Below, one piece after another: positions 1 to 47,940 of a stretch of DNA of 64,000 bases (the first letter of the stretch is position 1; each line of letters starts with the position of its first letter). A program made the position numbers and the translations under genes. The notes below the pieces were generated by a model that was not told the DNA's origin, made no database searches, and saw only the letters and a program-made list of their open reading frames with translations. This DNA is from Cristatella mucedo (Eukaryota; Bryozoa; Phylactolaemata; Cristatellidae), in assembly GCA_009760855.2 (NCBI GenBank), contig WPIO01000018.1:4526001-4590000 (forward strand), given 5' to 3'.

Positions 1-29903
<29,903 letters not shown>

Positions 29904-30880
29904 ATGCGATCCTTGGAAGTCGCTGACTTTGTGCTTCGAGGCTTCCTTATGCCGTCAAGAGGCTAATAGATCAGTACCTGCTGCCGGCTGAATTCTTAAA
30001 GGACGGCACTTGCCAACAACTTTTGGCCGTTGACTGCTATTTGCACTGAGAGGATTTCCATGTGCATTCGCCATCGGTGGTTTGAGTTGTTCGCGTCGAG
30101 ACCCTCTGAGCTCACTTGCTGCATATTCCAGACAGCTGCAGTGCACTTATCTCTTGTGCATGCTAGGCTGTTGTTCAAAGACAAAGATCAGTTTTCCAAT
30201 TTGCATGAATGTATCGAGATGCCATTATGCAGTGCGTGCTTCATTAAAATTAAGAGTTGGCATGGCAGTTTGGTGAAGATTTATTGCCACCGCACACGTT
30301 TAGGGTGCTGAGGACACAAGTCATTGGCTAGGTCAAGTACACGACATTGCTAAGCTGTGTTCGGAACGATCCTTGACCGTTAGTGATCGCATCGCACCAT
30401 CAGTTTACCTTCAGTGATCGCATGACTTGCCGAACTCAGCGATCGCCGAAGGTTCGTCAAGTGTGTGATCACTAAAGGCTCGTTGCAAGTGTCTGCCAAC
30501 GTCCACAATTGAACTACACGACACTGTGCCAGCATGCACAAAGCGGTCGCCGGTGGCTGGAGTTTGCTGGTCCATTGTAAGCATGGGGATTTCTCTATGT
30601 CTCATGTGAAAGCCAGCTTCAGCACATGAAAATGCATATTTTTCATGTTACTAGTGGCTTTAGCTCGTCCCAGATGTTTTGGGATAATAATTTGATGTGT
30701 TGGTAGATTAATGTTGCTGTTTTTCGTTAGTTCGATGGGCTAGCAAAGAAATAAATCAACATGGGAGTTGTATGGGCTGAAAGACCCAGTGTGCCTTCTG
30801 GGCGTTTAACTAGCAAACATCATGAGGGTTTGTCTCCACGAGGATGACTGTCTCAAGGTGAGACTTAAGAGCACTGCTGT
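29904..30880 (+). other. PARG 3' flank / likely 3' UTR
   Basis: No element recognised. ATTAAA at 30243 and AATAAA at 30750 are candidate poly(A) signals for PARG. Confidence 0.4.
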
Positions 30881-31640
30881 CCTTGGGCTACAGTTATCCC
30901 AAGAGCCTCATAAATTCAGAGTACCCCGGGGATCTGTGGTTGGTTCGCTTCTGTTCATAATTTTACTCCCTGTCTTGGCAATGTACTCGCCAAGCACACC
31001 CTAGGCTTTCATTTTTGTGACACATGACACATAGCTGCATTGAACCATCCGTGCTTTCCTGCACGTCAAACCACCAACTCTCTTGCTGCATGTATTGATG
31101 AATTTTCACTTGGAAAACGTTCTTAAGTTGGATGGCGATAAAATTATCTTACTAGGTTTAGGCTAACTTGGTATGACTCAGAAGTTGGAAAGCCTAAACC
31201 TCAAAGTGGACTAGGCCAGCATATGTTCTGAAGCTTCTGTGTGTACTGTTCCACAGTGGCCTTTCGCTAGACGACAAAGTCAGCTCCAGTCGTCTGCCTA
31301 CCTTTGCAAAAATTCGGGCCTGCTTAAAAAGGATACCAATTCAAGTTGGTCCATGCATTTTGTGACATCAAGTCTCGACTTGTGTAACTCACTACTCCTC
31401 CGGCCTGTGCATTAATTCGGTTACTCTTGGTGTAAGACATATAAGCTAGGCATGTCTGTGTACTACACGACTTAGCAGCTAAGCCAACTACAAGACTTTG
31501 CAGTGTATCGATTTCAAGGTTTTGTCACTCACGCTCATGTTCCATTATTCTCTTGCACCAGCTGAGCTGTTTTCCGATCAGGCTAGGCATCGTACCACCT
31601 ACTCTTCTGACTCAAGTCGTTTGTGGTCTACATTAGCGAC
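30880..31640 (+). mobile_element. L2-like LINE relic (family A type)
   Basis: FRVPRGSVVGSLLF motif, a TLGFHF-like stretch, NFHLENVLKLDGDK, IRACLKKDT and QCIDFKVLSLTLMFHYSLAP fragments in several frames. Old and decayed. Confidence 0.75.
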
Positions 31641-31789
31641 ACAGCGAGCGACAGCGGTAGCTGCCAATGCACGTCTGCCGCTACATGCAAGAGGAAATGC
31701 TGAATCTAATCTGCTTTTCATTCTTTTTTCCTACTTATAACATTCGCATTTGGCGGTATCCTGTAACTTAATAGCCACTACGCGACAAT

Positions 31790-32535
31790 AAACGGCCGTA
31801 ATAGTGGTGACCAGAGCGAGAGCCCACTCGAAAATAACAGCTGCGCGCGGCAGTTGCCGCGCCTTGCCCGTACAGGTCGGAAACTAGTAACGGCGAGACG
31901 CAGCAGGAGGCCACTGCTGCGGGCGATGGAATCTGGTAGCTTGAGAGTCGCCTTACGACGGGGGTTGGGACGAAACTTGTCGCAGCGCCTTTTCTCTGCG
32001 GCGTGCGCAGCCGCGGAAATTAGACGTGACCGCCGAGCGTGACGCTGTAGTCAGCATTTTCCATTCTCCGCCGAGCGCGAACGACGCCTGCGGCGGCGCC
32101 GGGCGCAAGCAGCGTCCGGTCGAGATCGCGAAATTGGACCGCTTCTGCCCGACAAAAGGAACGTTAGCCACGACGGTAGGGTAACCACTCGGCTTGGGCG
32201 TTGACCGTGCGAGCCGTCCCGCTCTTCAAGTCCTTGGGTCGGTCATACGACCCTTCAGGCCATGTAACAGCGACGCGCGCTCCTCGGCCGGACGTTAACG
32301 CTAGCTACTATGGATGGCCAGCGACCGTGAGCGGCCGTATCGATTACATTATTAAGTCACCATATTATTTAACTAAATTATATTAGAATATTCCTAGTAA
32401 TATTAATGCTAACGTCTTTTGTCGGCATTGACGGAAACTCTTTGGTGGGGGCGGGCAGCACCCTGACCGGAACTGCGAGTCAGGGATACCCTCGCAGAGC
32501 TGCTCTCGTACACGTGCGCCGACGTGCCGTTAATA
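31790..32535 (+). promoter_or_regulatory. CpG-rich candidate promoter of CCDC59
   Basis: GC- and CpG-rich stretch between the PARG 3' side and the first recognised CCDC59 exon. No TATA box or conserved exon was identified in it. A further 5' exon could be hidden here. Confidence 0.35.
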
Positions 32536-38866
<6,331 letters not shown>

Positions 38867-39902
38867 CGTCGCTGCTGCCAATGACTGTGCCCACGTTCGC
38901 CTCTACCCTCCCGGCTTCCCCTCCAACCTCGCCAGCGTGCTCTGGAGCGCAGCGGCCGCCGCTTGTATGCATTTGTGTGCCGTGCTGATTGGTATATGAT
39001 GTCGTCGACGGCGCTCGGCGACTCGAGACACACGTTTCGACGAATCGCCAGACCGCACCTCGAGCAGCATCGGCAAAGGAACGGAACATTTGGAGCGACC
39101 GATCTTTTACTCTTTTTTTTCGGACGGTGCTGAGGCACCTCCGTGTTGCCTGCTTCCCCAAATCTCTTTGCGTCCGATCTGCGTGCGGTACTAGCCTACT
39201 GCCTTGGCAAGTGAGTGGACGTCGTGGGAGAATAGTTGCAGCGACTGTATGTTGGGCGATACGAGCTCTTCGTGTCTGGGAAGGACTCGTTGGCTTCAAG
39301 TGCTTTCGCAATACACTTTGCACGCTCGTGAAGACAGTCGCTACCAGCCGTGTATGGCGGATGATTGCTGTCGTTGTTTGACATCAGAGACCCGAAAGCA
39401 GCTCTGCACGGCCGGCATCACTGCAGCAGCTGAGGTTTTGGCAGCGACTGTTCTTCCAAACTCGTCGTGTTGCCAATGCTGAGCTCATCGAAGAGATGTC
39501 TGAGGATGGGTGACGTTTTTCGACTCGTTTTGACTTGGCAATCATTTCGTTTGTCTTCTTCTGTGGACTTGCCGAGCGGCTGCTGACAGTGTTTGTGCGT
39601 TGGTCTTGCTAGGACTTTTATTCGGTAATATTAAACTGTTACAGCCAATATGCTGAGTTAAAAGCAATGACTGCATCGCTAATTTACCGATTAACCATGG
39701 GTAAATGATGCATACTGTGGCAAACAACTTCAAATGCATTCCATCGTGCATTATCGGACTCCAGAAACTGGATTCTGTTGATGGCAATCTTTTCCCCCCA
39801 CGATTCCATTTTCATTCAGTACTGGCTTTCCCCCATTTGATTTCGCTCGGAATCTTCGGCTGGACGAACGGCAGTAGGGACTGGTCGTCTAGAGCTATAA
39901 GA
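38867..39902 (+). other. CCDC59 3' flank
   Basis: No further exon or element recognised. A weak poly(A)-type hexamer ATTAAA lies at 39630. Confidence 0.35.
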
Positions 39903-39904
39903 TG

Positions 39905-40064
39905 AGTCATAAAAATAGTAATGATAATAAGACATTTGTGTAACCCCCAAGAGAACCAGATCTCTCTTGGCTGTTTACTTATGCTGAAAACGAAGCTCGT
40001 CAAATGGTTCGTGACAGCACGAACCTTGAGCGTCAGCTTGCATGAGCACATCAATGACAATTAG
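39905..40064 (-). mobile_element. LINE-A 3' end fragment
   Basis: Diverged antisense hairpin (CCAAGAGAACCAGATCTCT) and 3' UTR start. Confidence 0.6.
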
Positions 40065-40065
40065 A

Positions 40066-40641
40066 ATGCTTTTGAGCGTCGCAGTTGCCACATCACATCA
40101 CTTCTCGCCGACCTGCACTGGCTACCAGTCAAGCAACGTGTCGACATCAAAGTTTTGTCGCTCACTTTTAGGTCACTTCATTCTTGGCTCCAGCCTATCT
40201 TTCAGATCTACTCCCCCACCAGACCAAGCACTGTACCACCCACTTTTCGGAATCCAACAGTCTACCATTACCTCGTACAAACCTCAAACCCTTTGGAGAC
40301 CGTGCATTTAGTTCGTATGCTCCCAAAGCCTGGAACTTACTCCCGACTTGCGTCAAAACATCCCCTGACTTGACCACATTAAAAAGAACTTAAAAACACC
40401 TATTTAGGACAGCATTTAGTGGGTCCCTGTGATTCGTCCTTGATGTGCTTATGCATGCTGCCACTAACCACATTTGCATGCTGACCCTGTGCATGTCACC
40501 CCTAACCACGTTGTTCATGTTGTTTATCAAGCATGATATTACTCACGATTCAATCGCTTTTCCTTGCAGCAAATGTAAAGCGCCCAGGAAGAGATTAAGT
40601 TCTCTGAGGGTGCGTTATCAAGTGCATTATTATTATTATTT
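40066..40641 (+). mobile_element. LINE-A 3' part
   Basis: RT C-terminus (ADLHWLPVKQRVDI, APAYLSDLLPHQTKH), 3' UTR, hairpin and (TTA)n. Frame broken. Confidence 0.85.
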
Positions 40642-40722
40642 GTTATAGTGCCCTCAGAGGTGTAAATCTCTTTCTAGGCACTTAACAGATGCTGTATACA
40701 AAGCATTTTCCAATGATTGGTT
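40641..40722 (-). mobile_element. Solo LINE-A 3' tail
   Basis: TTATAGTGCCCTCAGAGGTG, CTCTTTCTAGGCACTTAACA; tail only. Confidence 0.65.
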
Positions 40723-41945
40723 CTGCAGGCGTTTCGCAGAACAGCGAGAAGTCTAATGAGATGATGCGTAGGCATTCAGAGCGGACTGCGAGCGATTAAC
40801 GATCTATCAAGTTCCTTTCCGTGAAGCGCAGGCGAAGTTTCGGAGAAGAAGCGAAACGTTGCGTCGTCACCTCGCGAGTCATTTATGTAAAGAAAAACCA
40901 GTAAAAAGTAAATTCGACTAGCAATCGCGACTTCGCTGGAAGCCTCGTCCGTTTCCAGCTTCCTTTTGTTCAGTAATTTCTGATCCTTTTAAAAATCGGC
41001 GAAATAATTCGAGCGCCGAGCGTTTCGCACGCTGCGTCAGGATTAATGAAATACAAATGGCGGCGACGCGGCTCCACGAGAGTAGTGACGACTGCGATGG
41101 CTGCGCACGCGACGCAAACTTCGTCAGAAGAACGCCACTAGACTTCAGCAAGAATGGCGTAGCCCGGCCGGCTAGAGTGGTTCGCAGCGAGAGCCAATTA
41201 CGAGCGAAGGCGAGAGAGCGAATGAGGCTAAAAGCGGAAGTGACGACAGCGGAAACGAGCGCAGCGGCGAAACGACGACGAAAAGCATCGCCAAACGAAC
41301 AAACAAATTCGACGAAACGCACTGCCGTGCATGCTGCATGGCGTTGCGTTTCGAGGCCTCCTTGAAAGCGTCTCGCTGCATGTGCATAAGCGAAGCAGCG
41401 GCGGCGAAGCGGATGTCATGGGCGAACGCGCGAATCCCTCGAACGCTCTGCCGAATTCGGTCGGAACACATTCGCCGGGCGAGCATTCGCGAGGCGCTTT
41501 ATCGTGCGCGAATGAGCAGTTCTGCTAAACGAGCAAACGAGCCATTAGCCTTTGATCGCGATTTTATTTTCGAGTTTTCTGCTTTATCGAAGAGCGCGTG
41601 GGTAGACACCTTTCAACGCGTGCTCGTCACAAATGCTTTTAATCCAGGGACGAATGAGTAGCGCGGACCTTAAAAGTGCAGCTGCCACAACGGTGCGACG
41701 GTAAAAAAGCATCCCGGCTGCGGACTCGTGACCGCCTCAGCTTCTATGACAGCGAGTTTAATGTCGAGGATAATGATGAATCGATACTTAGTAGGTCGTT
41801 GAATAACTTAGTGCCACAGGAGCGCCAAATCTCTTTCCATGAGGTGCTTTGCAATTCGCTGCAAGAGAAGTAATAACCAAGGGTAAATGGGTAAAAAAAT
41901 AACCAAACGGGTAAAGTAATAACCAAGGGCGAGTGACGCGCTCAT
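40723..41945 (+). other. CpG-rich island with overlapping open frames
   Basis: Rich in GCGAA-type words and CpG. An ATGGCGGCG at 41057 opens a 102-codon basic frame, and another frame is open over 41338-41661 (107 codons). Neither shows a known domain, and no splice pattern could be confirmed. It could be a promoter/first exon or a non-coding island. Confidence 0.35.
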
Positions 41946-42275
41946 GGGGAATGTAGCGTATAGTCTCTCCGTCTGTAACACCACAAAGCCACACAGGCTA
42001 AGTGGTTGTTGTGCAGGAGAGTTTTCTATCTCGCACTCACAGCCTAAGCGGCTTTCGGTACGCATTCGGTAGTCAACAGACTTCACCTCACGCAGCAAAG
42101 AGAGAGTGGGAAGCATAGCAGAGTCAGGAGAGCAGTTCAGGTGGTGAGTAGCATGAAAGTAGCAGCTCAGGACGGCTGGAAAGGATGTGCCATAGTCGGC
42201 AACAGGTGAGTAGTTATCGTTGCGTACGAAACGCGGAAGTAAATTCCTAAGCCGGCGCCATGAGATTGACAGCCA
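41946..42275 (-). mobile_element. LINE-B 3' fragment
   Basis: Antisense family B 3' UTR (TCTGTAACACCACAAAGCCA, GCCTAAGCGGCTTTCGGTAC) into the last RT part. Confidence 0.85.
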
Positions 42276-42454
42276 ATTGAGATTCCAGATTTGGTAACGT
42301 ATCTCATCTCCGCCTCTAACTCCACAAAGCCACAAAAACTATGTGGGTGTTGCGCAGGAGAGTTTTTTTATAGCGCTCCCACAGCCTAAGCGGCTTTCGG
42401 GGCGCATTCGGTAGCCAATAGACCTCATCTCGAGCAACGGAGAGAAAGTGAGAA

Positions 42455-42596
42455 GCATAGCTAGGATTGGTCCAGCGATTAAGGTGCTCGCCCCGACCAA
42501 GGTCTGGCTGAGGTCGTGGGCTCGAGCCCCGAGGCATATGTGAAGCGCCTGAATAGATATTGGGCGTTCTCTTGGGGCGCTATAAAATGAATTATA

Positions 42597-42600
<4 letters not shown>
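42455..42600 (+). mobile_element. tRNA-derived SINE type 2
   Basis: ATTGGTCCAGCGATTAAGGT (A box), GTGGGCTCGAGCCCCG (B box), tail GAAGCGCCTGAATAGATATT ending GGGGCGCTATAAAATGAATT; (TA)n follows. Confidence 0.92.

Positions 42601-42640
<40 letters not shown>
42594..42640. repeat. (TA)n microsatellite at a SINE tail
   Basis: Pure TA run starting at the AATGAATTATATAT end of the SINE. Confidence 0.98.
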
Positions 42641-42643
<3 letters not shown>

Positions 42644-42845
42644 CTGAGTGAGGAGGGCAGTTGAGGTAGCGAGTTGCATGAAAGCCGCAGCTTGGGACGG
42701 CTGGAAAGAGATGAGCCAGAGTCGGCAGCAGGAAAGTAGATGTTGCGTAAGATTTGCTGCTGAAGCAAGTTCCAAAGTAGTCTAGGACCTGTAGAGCGAA
42801 AGCTTTTGTCACACTTCAGGGTCTCTAAGTGCAAAGACAGGCAAG

Positions 42846-43498
42846 CAAATTAGCACACAAGAAGACGCGCGGCCACCGGTTAGTAGAATTTCAGTTTAGG
42901 AACATATAACATATACATATTATATAATATATACAATATATAGTATATATATTATACACATTATATATTATATATATCTATATATATATATATATAACAT
43001 ATATTGCATATAGGCACGCACAGGCAAACACTTAAAGCATGCAGATACAAGCAGAAAAGACGCGCTTATTGGTAGAGCAGGGTTGGCTAAGCGGAACAGA
43101 TGCACTTTTAGCCGAGACTTGAACGAGGGATCATCTGTTAGACCGAAAGTACTGTGCCCCCTTAGTTCGCTTCCGCGAAGATCTAGAACAGCCGCGTCGC
43201 TGGTTTCACTAGCGGAAAAGGCGCTGCCAACACAATGCACAGCGGCCGACGGTGGGCTCCGCAGTTCCCGCCGCCGCCCTTTTTAGGGTCAAGCGATTTC
43301 TTCACTTTTAGTTCATTGGAATTTCCTCCTTGAAAATGCAGAGCCGCTAGGTCACCTGCTCGAAGAGCGAGAGCGACAAAAACAAGAATCACGTGATTGT
43401 GCGGGCAGCGTGAACGAGCCCGCGAGGCCGCATACGGTTTGTACGTCGCATGGCAGGAAGCCTGCTTGCTTTCGCGCGCCGAGCTGTAGGAACGGATG
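42846..43498 (+). other. AT-rich block then CpG-rich block
   Basis: 42900-43010 is almost only A/T (TATATA words). 43080-43498 is CpG-rich with a palindromic E-box TCACGTGA at 43389. No exon recognised. Confidence 0.4.
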
Positions 43499-43622
43499 TA
43501 ATAATAATAATAATAAGAAGAACAATGCACTTGATAAAGCGCCCTCAGAGAACTCAATCTCTTTCTAGGCGCTTTACATTTACTGCAAAGGGAAACGCGA
43601 TTGAATGGTGAGTAATATACGA
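43499..43622 (-). mobile_element. LINE-A 3' tail
   Basis: (AAT)n, GATAAAGCGCCCTCAGAGAA, CTCTTTCTAGGCGCTTTACA, then GGGAAACGCGATTGAATGGT; about 124 bp. Confidence 0.85.
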
Positions 43623-44873
43623 TGTTTGCAAGAACTTCGGTTTTCGTAAGAATTCTGCAACGAGCACGAACGCACACGAGAGCGTTCTATGTCGGGAGGC
43701 GAGAATGGTTAAAAGATTACGGTTACCAGGTCTATCGCGTATATGCCATACAACGCTCTTACTCTGAGGAGCTCGGGATTCGAGTAGCCGCCACAAGATA
43801 TCAAGAGGAGCTCACTGATCGTCCAGGAGACAAAGACCCGTTCTTTAAATGTCACCGTACAAGACAGGTTCGTGGCGGCTTGCCCACGCGCCTAGCAACG
43901 TAAGCCAGTGCACTAGCAATAACAGCACCACAGCACACCGCTCTCTTCTGCTCTCGGACTCTTTCCACTAATCGACAAATGACTAATTGGAGCGTTCGCG
44001 TACGTAAAACGAAACCGGGAGAATGCTCGAACAGGACGGATACTGGTGCGCCACCGTTTTGGGTCAGCGGACTCGTCGCCGACGTCGCACCGACATTAAT
44101 TAGTACGCTTGACGACGAAGCGTGCGGGAGCTGAGCATTTGCTGCACTCGCAGCGAACGACTGCCACGCCGCGTGTCTTAGGCAACGGATCTGGCGGCCG
44201 CCCTGCCCAGTGCCGGAGCTCGCGTTGTCGTCGTCGTCGGCGGCGGCGGCGACGCTTTAGCAGCCGAGCAGAACGGGAACTTCGAGCGTTCCCGGCCTTG
44301 GTCACTGGCGCCCGAAGAATGGTTGAGGATGCTCGCGAGAGAGGCGTCGAACCGATGCCGCCGCCGCGGCCCCCGTACGTCCAGCCAGTCGTCGCATTCG
44401 ATGACCTTTAATAACCAAGGTCGGGCGATGCATTCGATGCACAAAGCAGCCGGTCAAGAATGCATTCGATGGCCACCAAAGCCGCCGAACTGGAGCCCTG
44501 CGGCAAGTGTGGAGCGCCTGCATAGATGATAGATAAGGTTCTCTTAGGCTGCCAAACAAATTTTGGTCGTGTATCTTTTGCAAAGCTGCGCCGTCAGCTG
44601 TATGGCAGCGAACGCGTCGCGCCCCGATCGAACCCCGCCCGCAGAGCCCGCAGCTCGGCATTATACGGCGGGATACGCCGCCGGGACCGGTGCGCCGCTA
44701 CGTCGCCCGCGCACGTACGTCGACGAGTATGTGGCGGCTGCCGGAAAGCGGCGGCGTGACCAGCAGCGCCTCTAGTGGGAGGACGCCGCCCCTCCTCCTC
44801 CTCCGATCTTCGAGCGGCCAGCTCCAGCGCGCGGAGTCTGCGACCGACCGACCGACCGACCGACGGACGGGAG
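43623..44873 (+). other. CpG-rich region, no exon confirmed
   Basis: GTC/GGC-rich runs (44221-44260), a (CGAC)n run at about 44845 and several overlapping open frames on both strands without known motifs. Confidence 0.35.
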
Positions 44874-45153
44874 GAAAAAGAACCTAAAAACGCTATTTAT
44901 GACAGCATTTAGTGGGCCCCTGTGATTCGTCTTTGATGTGCTTATGCGTGCTGACACTGTTGCATGCTGCCACTAACCATACTTGCATGCTGACCCTGTG
45001 CATTTAAGCCCCAACCATGTTATTCTTGTTCTTGATTGAGCACGCTATCACTAACCATTTGATCGTGCTTCCTTTGAAGCAATTGTAAAGCGCCTAGAAA
45101 GAGATTGAGTTCTCTGAGGGCGCTTTATCAAATGTATTACTATTGTTGTTATT
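44874..45153 (+). mobile_element. LINE-A 3' end
   Basis: Starts at the RNLKTLF-like codons, then GACAGCATTTAGTGGGCCCC, 3' UTR, hairpin and a TATTACTATTGTTG tail. Confidence 0.85.
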
Positions 45154-46186
45154 AAATCAAAACTCTCGGAGGCATTTTCCATGAAAGATCTTGAAGTGTC
45201 TCGCTGGATTCCGGATATCCAGATCAAGAGGGACAGAGCTAGAAAAACGGTGCGCCTCAACCAGAAATGCCACGCCACGGATATAATCAAGCGGTACGGC
45301 ATGGATTTATGTGATCCAGTGCCCGAAACAGCCGAAGTCACGTGTCTGTCACGCTGGCGAAAGCTGCGATTGACTAAAAGCGACGAAGCTGACCTCGATG
45401 CAGCGAGTCCCCTACAGCAGCAAAGTTGGGAGTCTAATGTACGTTACGGTGGGTACTCGTTCAAATAGATAGCCGAAGCCGCTGTCTGACTTACAGCGAG
45501 TCGCTGCACTAACCCTTCTAATTCAAACGCCTTGGACTGCGACAGGAGAACGCATATTTCAATCGCCAGCAGGTAAAGCAAAGTTTCGTCTCCACCTGGC
45601 CACACCTGGCCATACCTGGCCACAGATGCAGCCATGCAAACAAGAGGCTGCCGCTGCGATGCCGACTGGGCAAACGATCGTGACACTAGTCACTCGGTCG
45701 CCAATTACGTTTCCACGCTCGAAGGGGCGGCATTACTTGGCCATCTAAAAGGGCAGCCGCCTACCACAGCCTCTAATCAACAACCGAGGCTGAATTTTTG
45801 GCGGTCAGCCAAGCGCTTAGTTTGGTGGATATTGCAGCTTCCGAAGAACCCGGAGTTCATGAATATAAATACAACCTCGATCGACGGCGACCATCAAGGA
45901 TGCTTAGCCCTCGCTGGAAAATCCAATTCATCATGCACTAGCAGAACGCATTGCCGCGAACCGCCGTTTTGTACGTCAAATGCGAACGGCGTTTAGATTT
46001 TACCAGTCTATTAAGTTTCACTTTCGCAGCACTAAAGACAACGTTGCCGATTTTCTGACGAAGCCCATGGAAAATGAAAGCTCGCTGCCAGCGCTACTTC
46101 CGGTTATCTGGCTTCATTCGTCGGACTCGAATCAATCTTGGCTGCTCAGCGAGGGGAGGTGTGAGCTGACTGTATATAAATAAAAA
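45154..46186 (+). mobile_element. Ty1/copia-type retrotransposon relic (RT end, RNase H, LTR start)
   Basis: Fragments in shifting frames: SKLSEAFSMKDLEVSR, VRLNQKCHATDIIKRYGMDL (RT), GCRCDADWANDRDTSHSVAN (RNase H with DADWA), FHFRSTKDNVADFLTKPMEN (copia C-terminal ADxxTKP motif). GAGGGGAGG at 46151 looks like the polypurine tract, followed by TGTGAGCTG as LTR start, cut by a SINE. Many stops; not functional. Confidence 0.85.
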
Positions 46187-46362
46187 AAAATTAGCTGATT
46201 AAACAGCCTAATTTGCACAGCCTCAGAAGAGTCTCGACGGCTTTCGCAACCGCTTGCAGTTGGCAATAAAAAATTGCCCACTGCATGATTCAAACCCACG
46301 ATCTTGATTGTAGAGAGCGAGCAAATTACCTCCTGGGCTATCGCGGCCAAGTAATGCCTCTC
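46186..46362 (-). mobile_element. tRNA-derived SINE type 1
   Basis: Antisense ATTAGCTGATTAAACAGCCT, CTTGCAGTTGGCAATAAAAA, TCAAACCCACGATC (B box) and TACCTCCTGGGCTATCGCGG (A box). Confidence 0.85.
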
Positions 46363-46829
46363 AGCAACGGTTGGCTGAATAGCCCTCTCTGCTACAGCTA
46401 GGATGGACTGCACAAAGCGTTTCTTGTATGCACGTGGCTCAACTAATCACCAGCTGACGTCTGTATATGCCCATATGCTGCATTTGTTTTTTGGTTTCTA
46501 ACCAATAGCAATAGACTGCTGTGAGGTGTGTGCATGTTTTCTTGTATCAAGCCGTCCCATTCACCGATCGATGCTTTATTATTTTTTAATATATTTAATA
46601 TTGTTTTAATAGTATTAAAACAATACATTTCTATTAATATAAATTATTAGCTTTTTATTATATATCTCATTCTTTATTAATGTATTATTTTTTCTATTGG
46701 CCTCATGGTTTTATTAAATGGTGCGATTAAATACACCTTTTAACTATTCGACACTTGTACCAGTGTATTTCTTCTATTTTAAGCACTCGAACTCACAGTT
46801 AATACATCTCTTCAAGGCCGTATGTCACC
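46363..46829 (+). other. AT-rich, nothing recognised
   Basis: Contains TTAATAT-type AT-rich blocks around 46580-46690; no gene. Confidence 0.35.
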
Positions 46830-47765
46830 AACATCCGTTCTCAAAAATCTTAAAGGGCTATTTTCTATGAACAGGTCGTCCATGACTAAAGCTCGATGAC
46901 GTTCTTCGTGTGACCAAGAAATGGTTGACACCCTACACCTAGCAACCGCGTGTCTGAGACCACTACACCACAGTTTGTTGTTCTTCAGTCCACGAGGTCT
47001 GACAACTTGGCTGGTGGAATAGCCGTCGTTGTTCGCGAATGGCATATCAATCGCCTCAGCAGCTTTTTATATGAATTATAGGGTGAGTGGGTTGCTAGCA
47101 GATCCCATGTAAGACCATTACTTCTTATGGCTGTGATCTACCGATCCCATCCCGATATTCAAACCTTGTTTATATAGAAGAAGACTTGTCGGGGTTCTTT
47201 ACAGAAATATTCTTTATAAACTTATTCCTCATAAATACTCCTAATATTGTGAGACAGTCCATTTTGTATTGCTAAAGATTTTAAAATTTAACTCGACGAT
47301 CCTAGAAACATTCAGTGCATTCATCTTCGAATTCATCGCCTGAAGACTTTCGGGTTTTCCTAAGTGTTCGTCACGAACCTCATAGTGGTAGCTGTATTCT
47401 AGCCCTCTTGATCACAAGGTAAGTTTCTCCCTGTGACCTCGGCCCGTGTTCCCCAGCTAAGTAATGCCTGCGTTGAGTCACAGCCTACAGCTGCTCTTGA
47501 AAAATTTAAGAAGATTTATGTAATTAAGTGGGAACCGTAATACAGGTAGGTACAAACAGCTCGCATTCTTTTTTGTGCTAGATTCTCAGCGGGACGTTGC
47601 TAAGAAGCTTGCGGAACACATACACCTATAGACCCTAATAATTTTTTACCGAAGATTTTGGGATTCAAGGGATATCACTTCACTGAAATTGCTCTCCTCC
47701 GTGTTGCTTGCGACAATCTAGGTAGTAACGGTGATAGTAATGTCAATGCCTTAATCCTACTTGAT
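46830..47765 (+). mobile_element. L2-like LINE relic, endonuclease to RT start
   Basis: DVL-VTKKWL, AVVVREWHIN, LMAVIYRSHPDI (APE-type endonuclease fragments) and later HFTEIALLRVACDNL and NALILLDIV (start of RT). Frames shift repeatedly. Confidence 0.65.
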
Positions 47766-47940
47766 ATAGTAGTAGCATAGATGCTAGATGAGGTAGTAGC
47801 ATAGATGCTAGATGTAGTAGCAGCATATATACTAGATGTAGTAGCAGCATAGATACTAGATGTAGTAGCAGCATAGATACTAGATGTAGTAGCAGCATAT
47901 ATACTAGATGTAGTAGTAGTAGTAGTAGTAGTAGCATATG
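47762..47940 (+). repeat. 24-bp minisatellite
   Basis: About six copies of TAGTAGCAGCATATATACTA plus GATG, ending in (TAG)n. The array starts where the preceding LINE relic's RT motif A would continue. Confidence 0.92.

Larger units (their letters stand above)
42293..42845 (-). mobile_element. LINE-B 3' fragment split by SINE type 2 and (TA)n
   Basis: Antisense family B 3' UTR up to 42457, resuming at 42641 with GAGTGAGGAGGGCAGTTGAG. AGCT on both sides of the insertion fits a short target duplication. Confidence 0.85.

Noticed and set aside
43622-43903. 93-codon plus-strand frame
   Set aside because: Starts inside a LINE-A tail fragment and shows no known motif.
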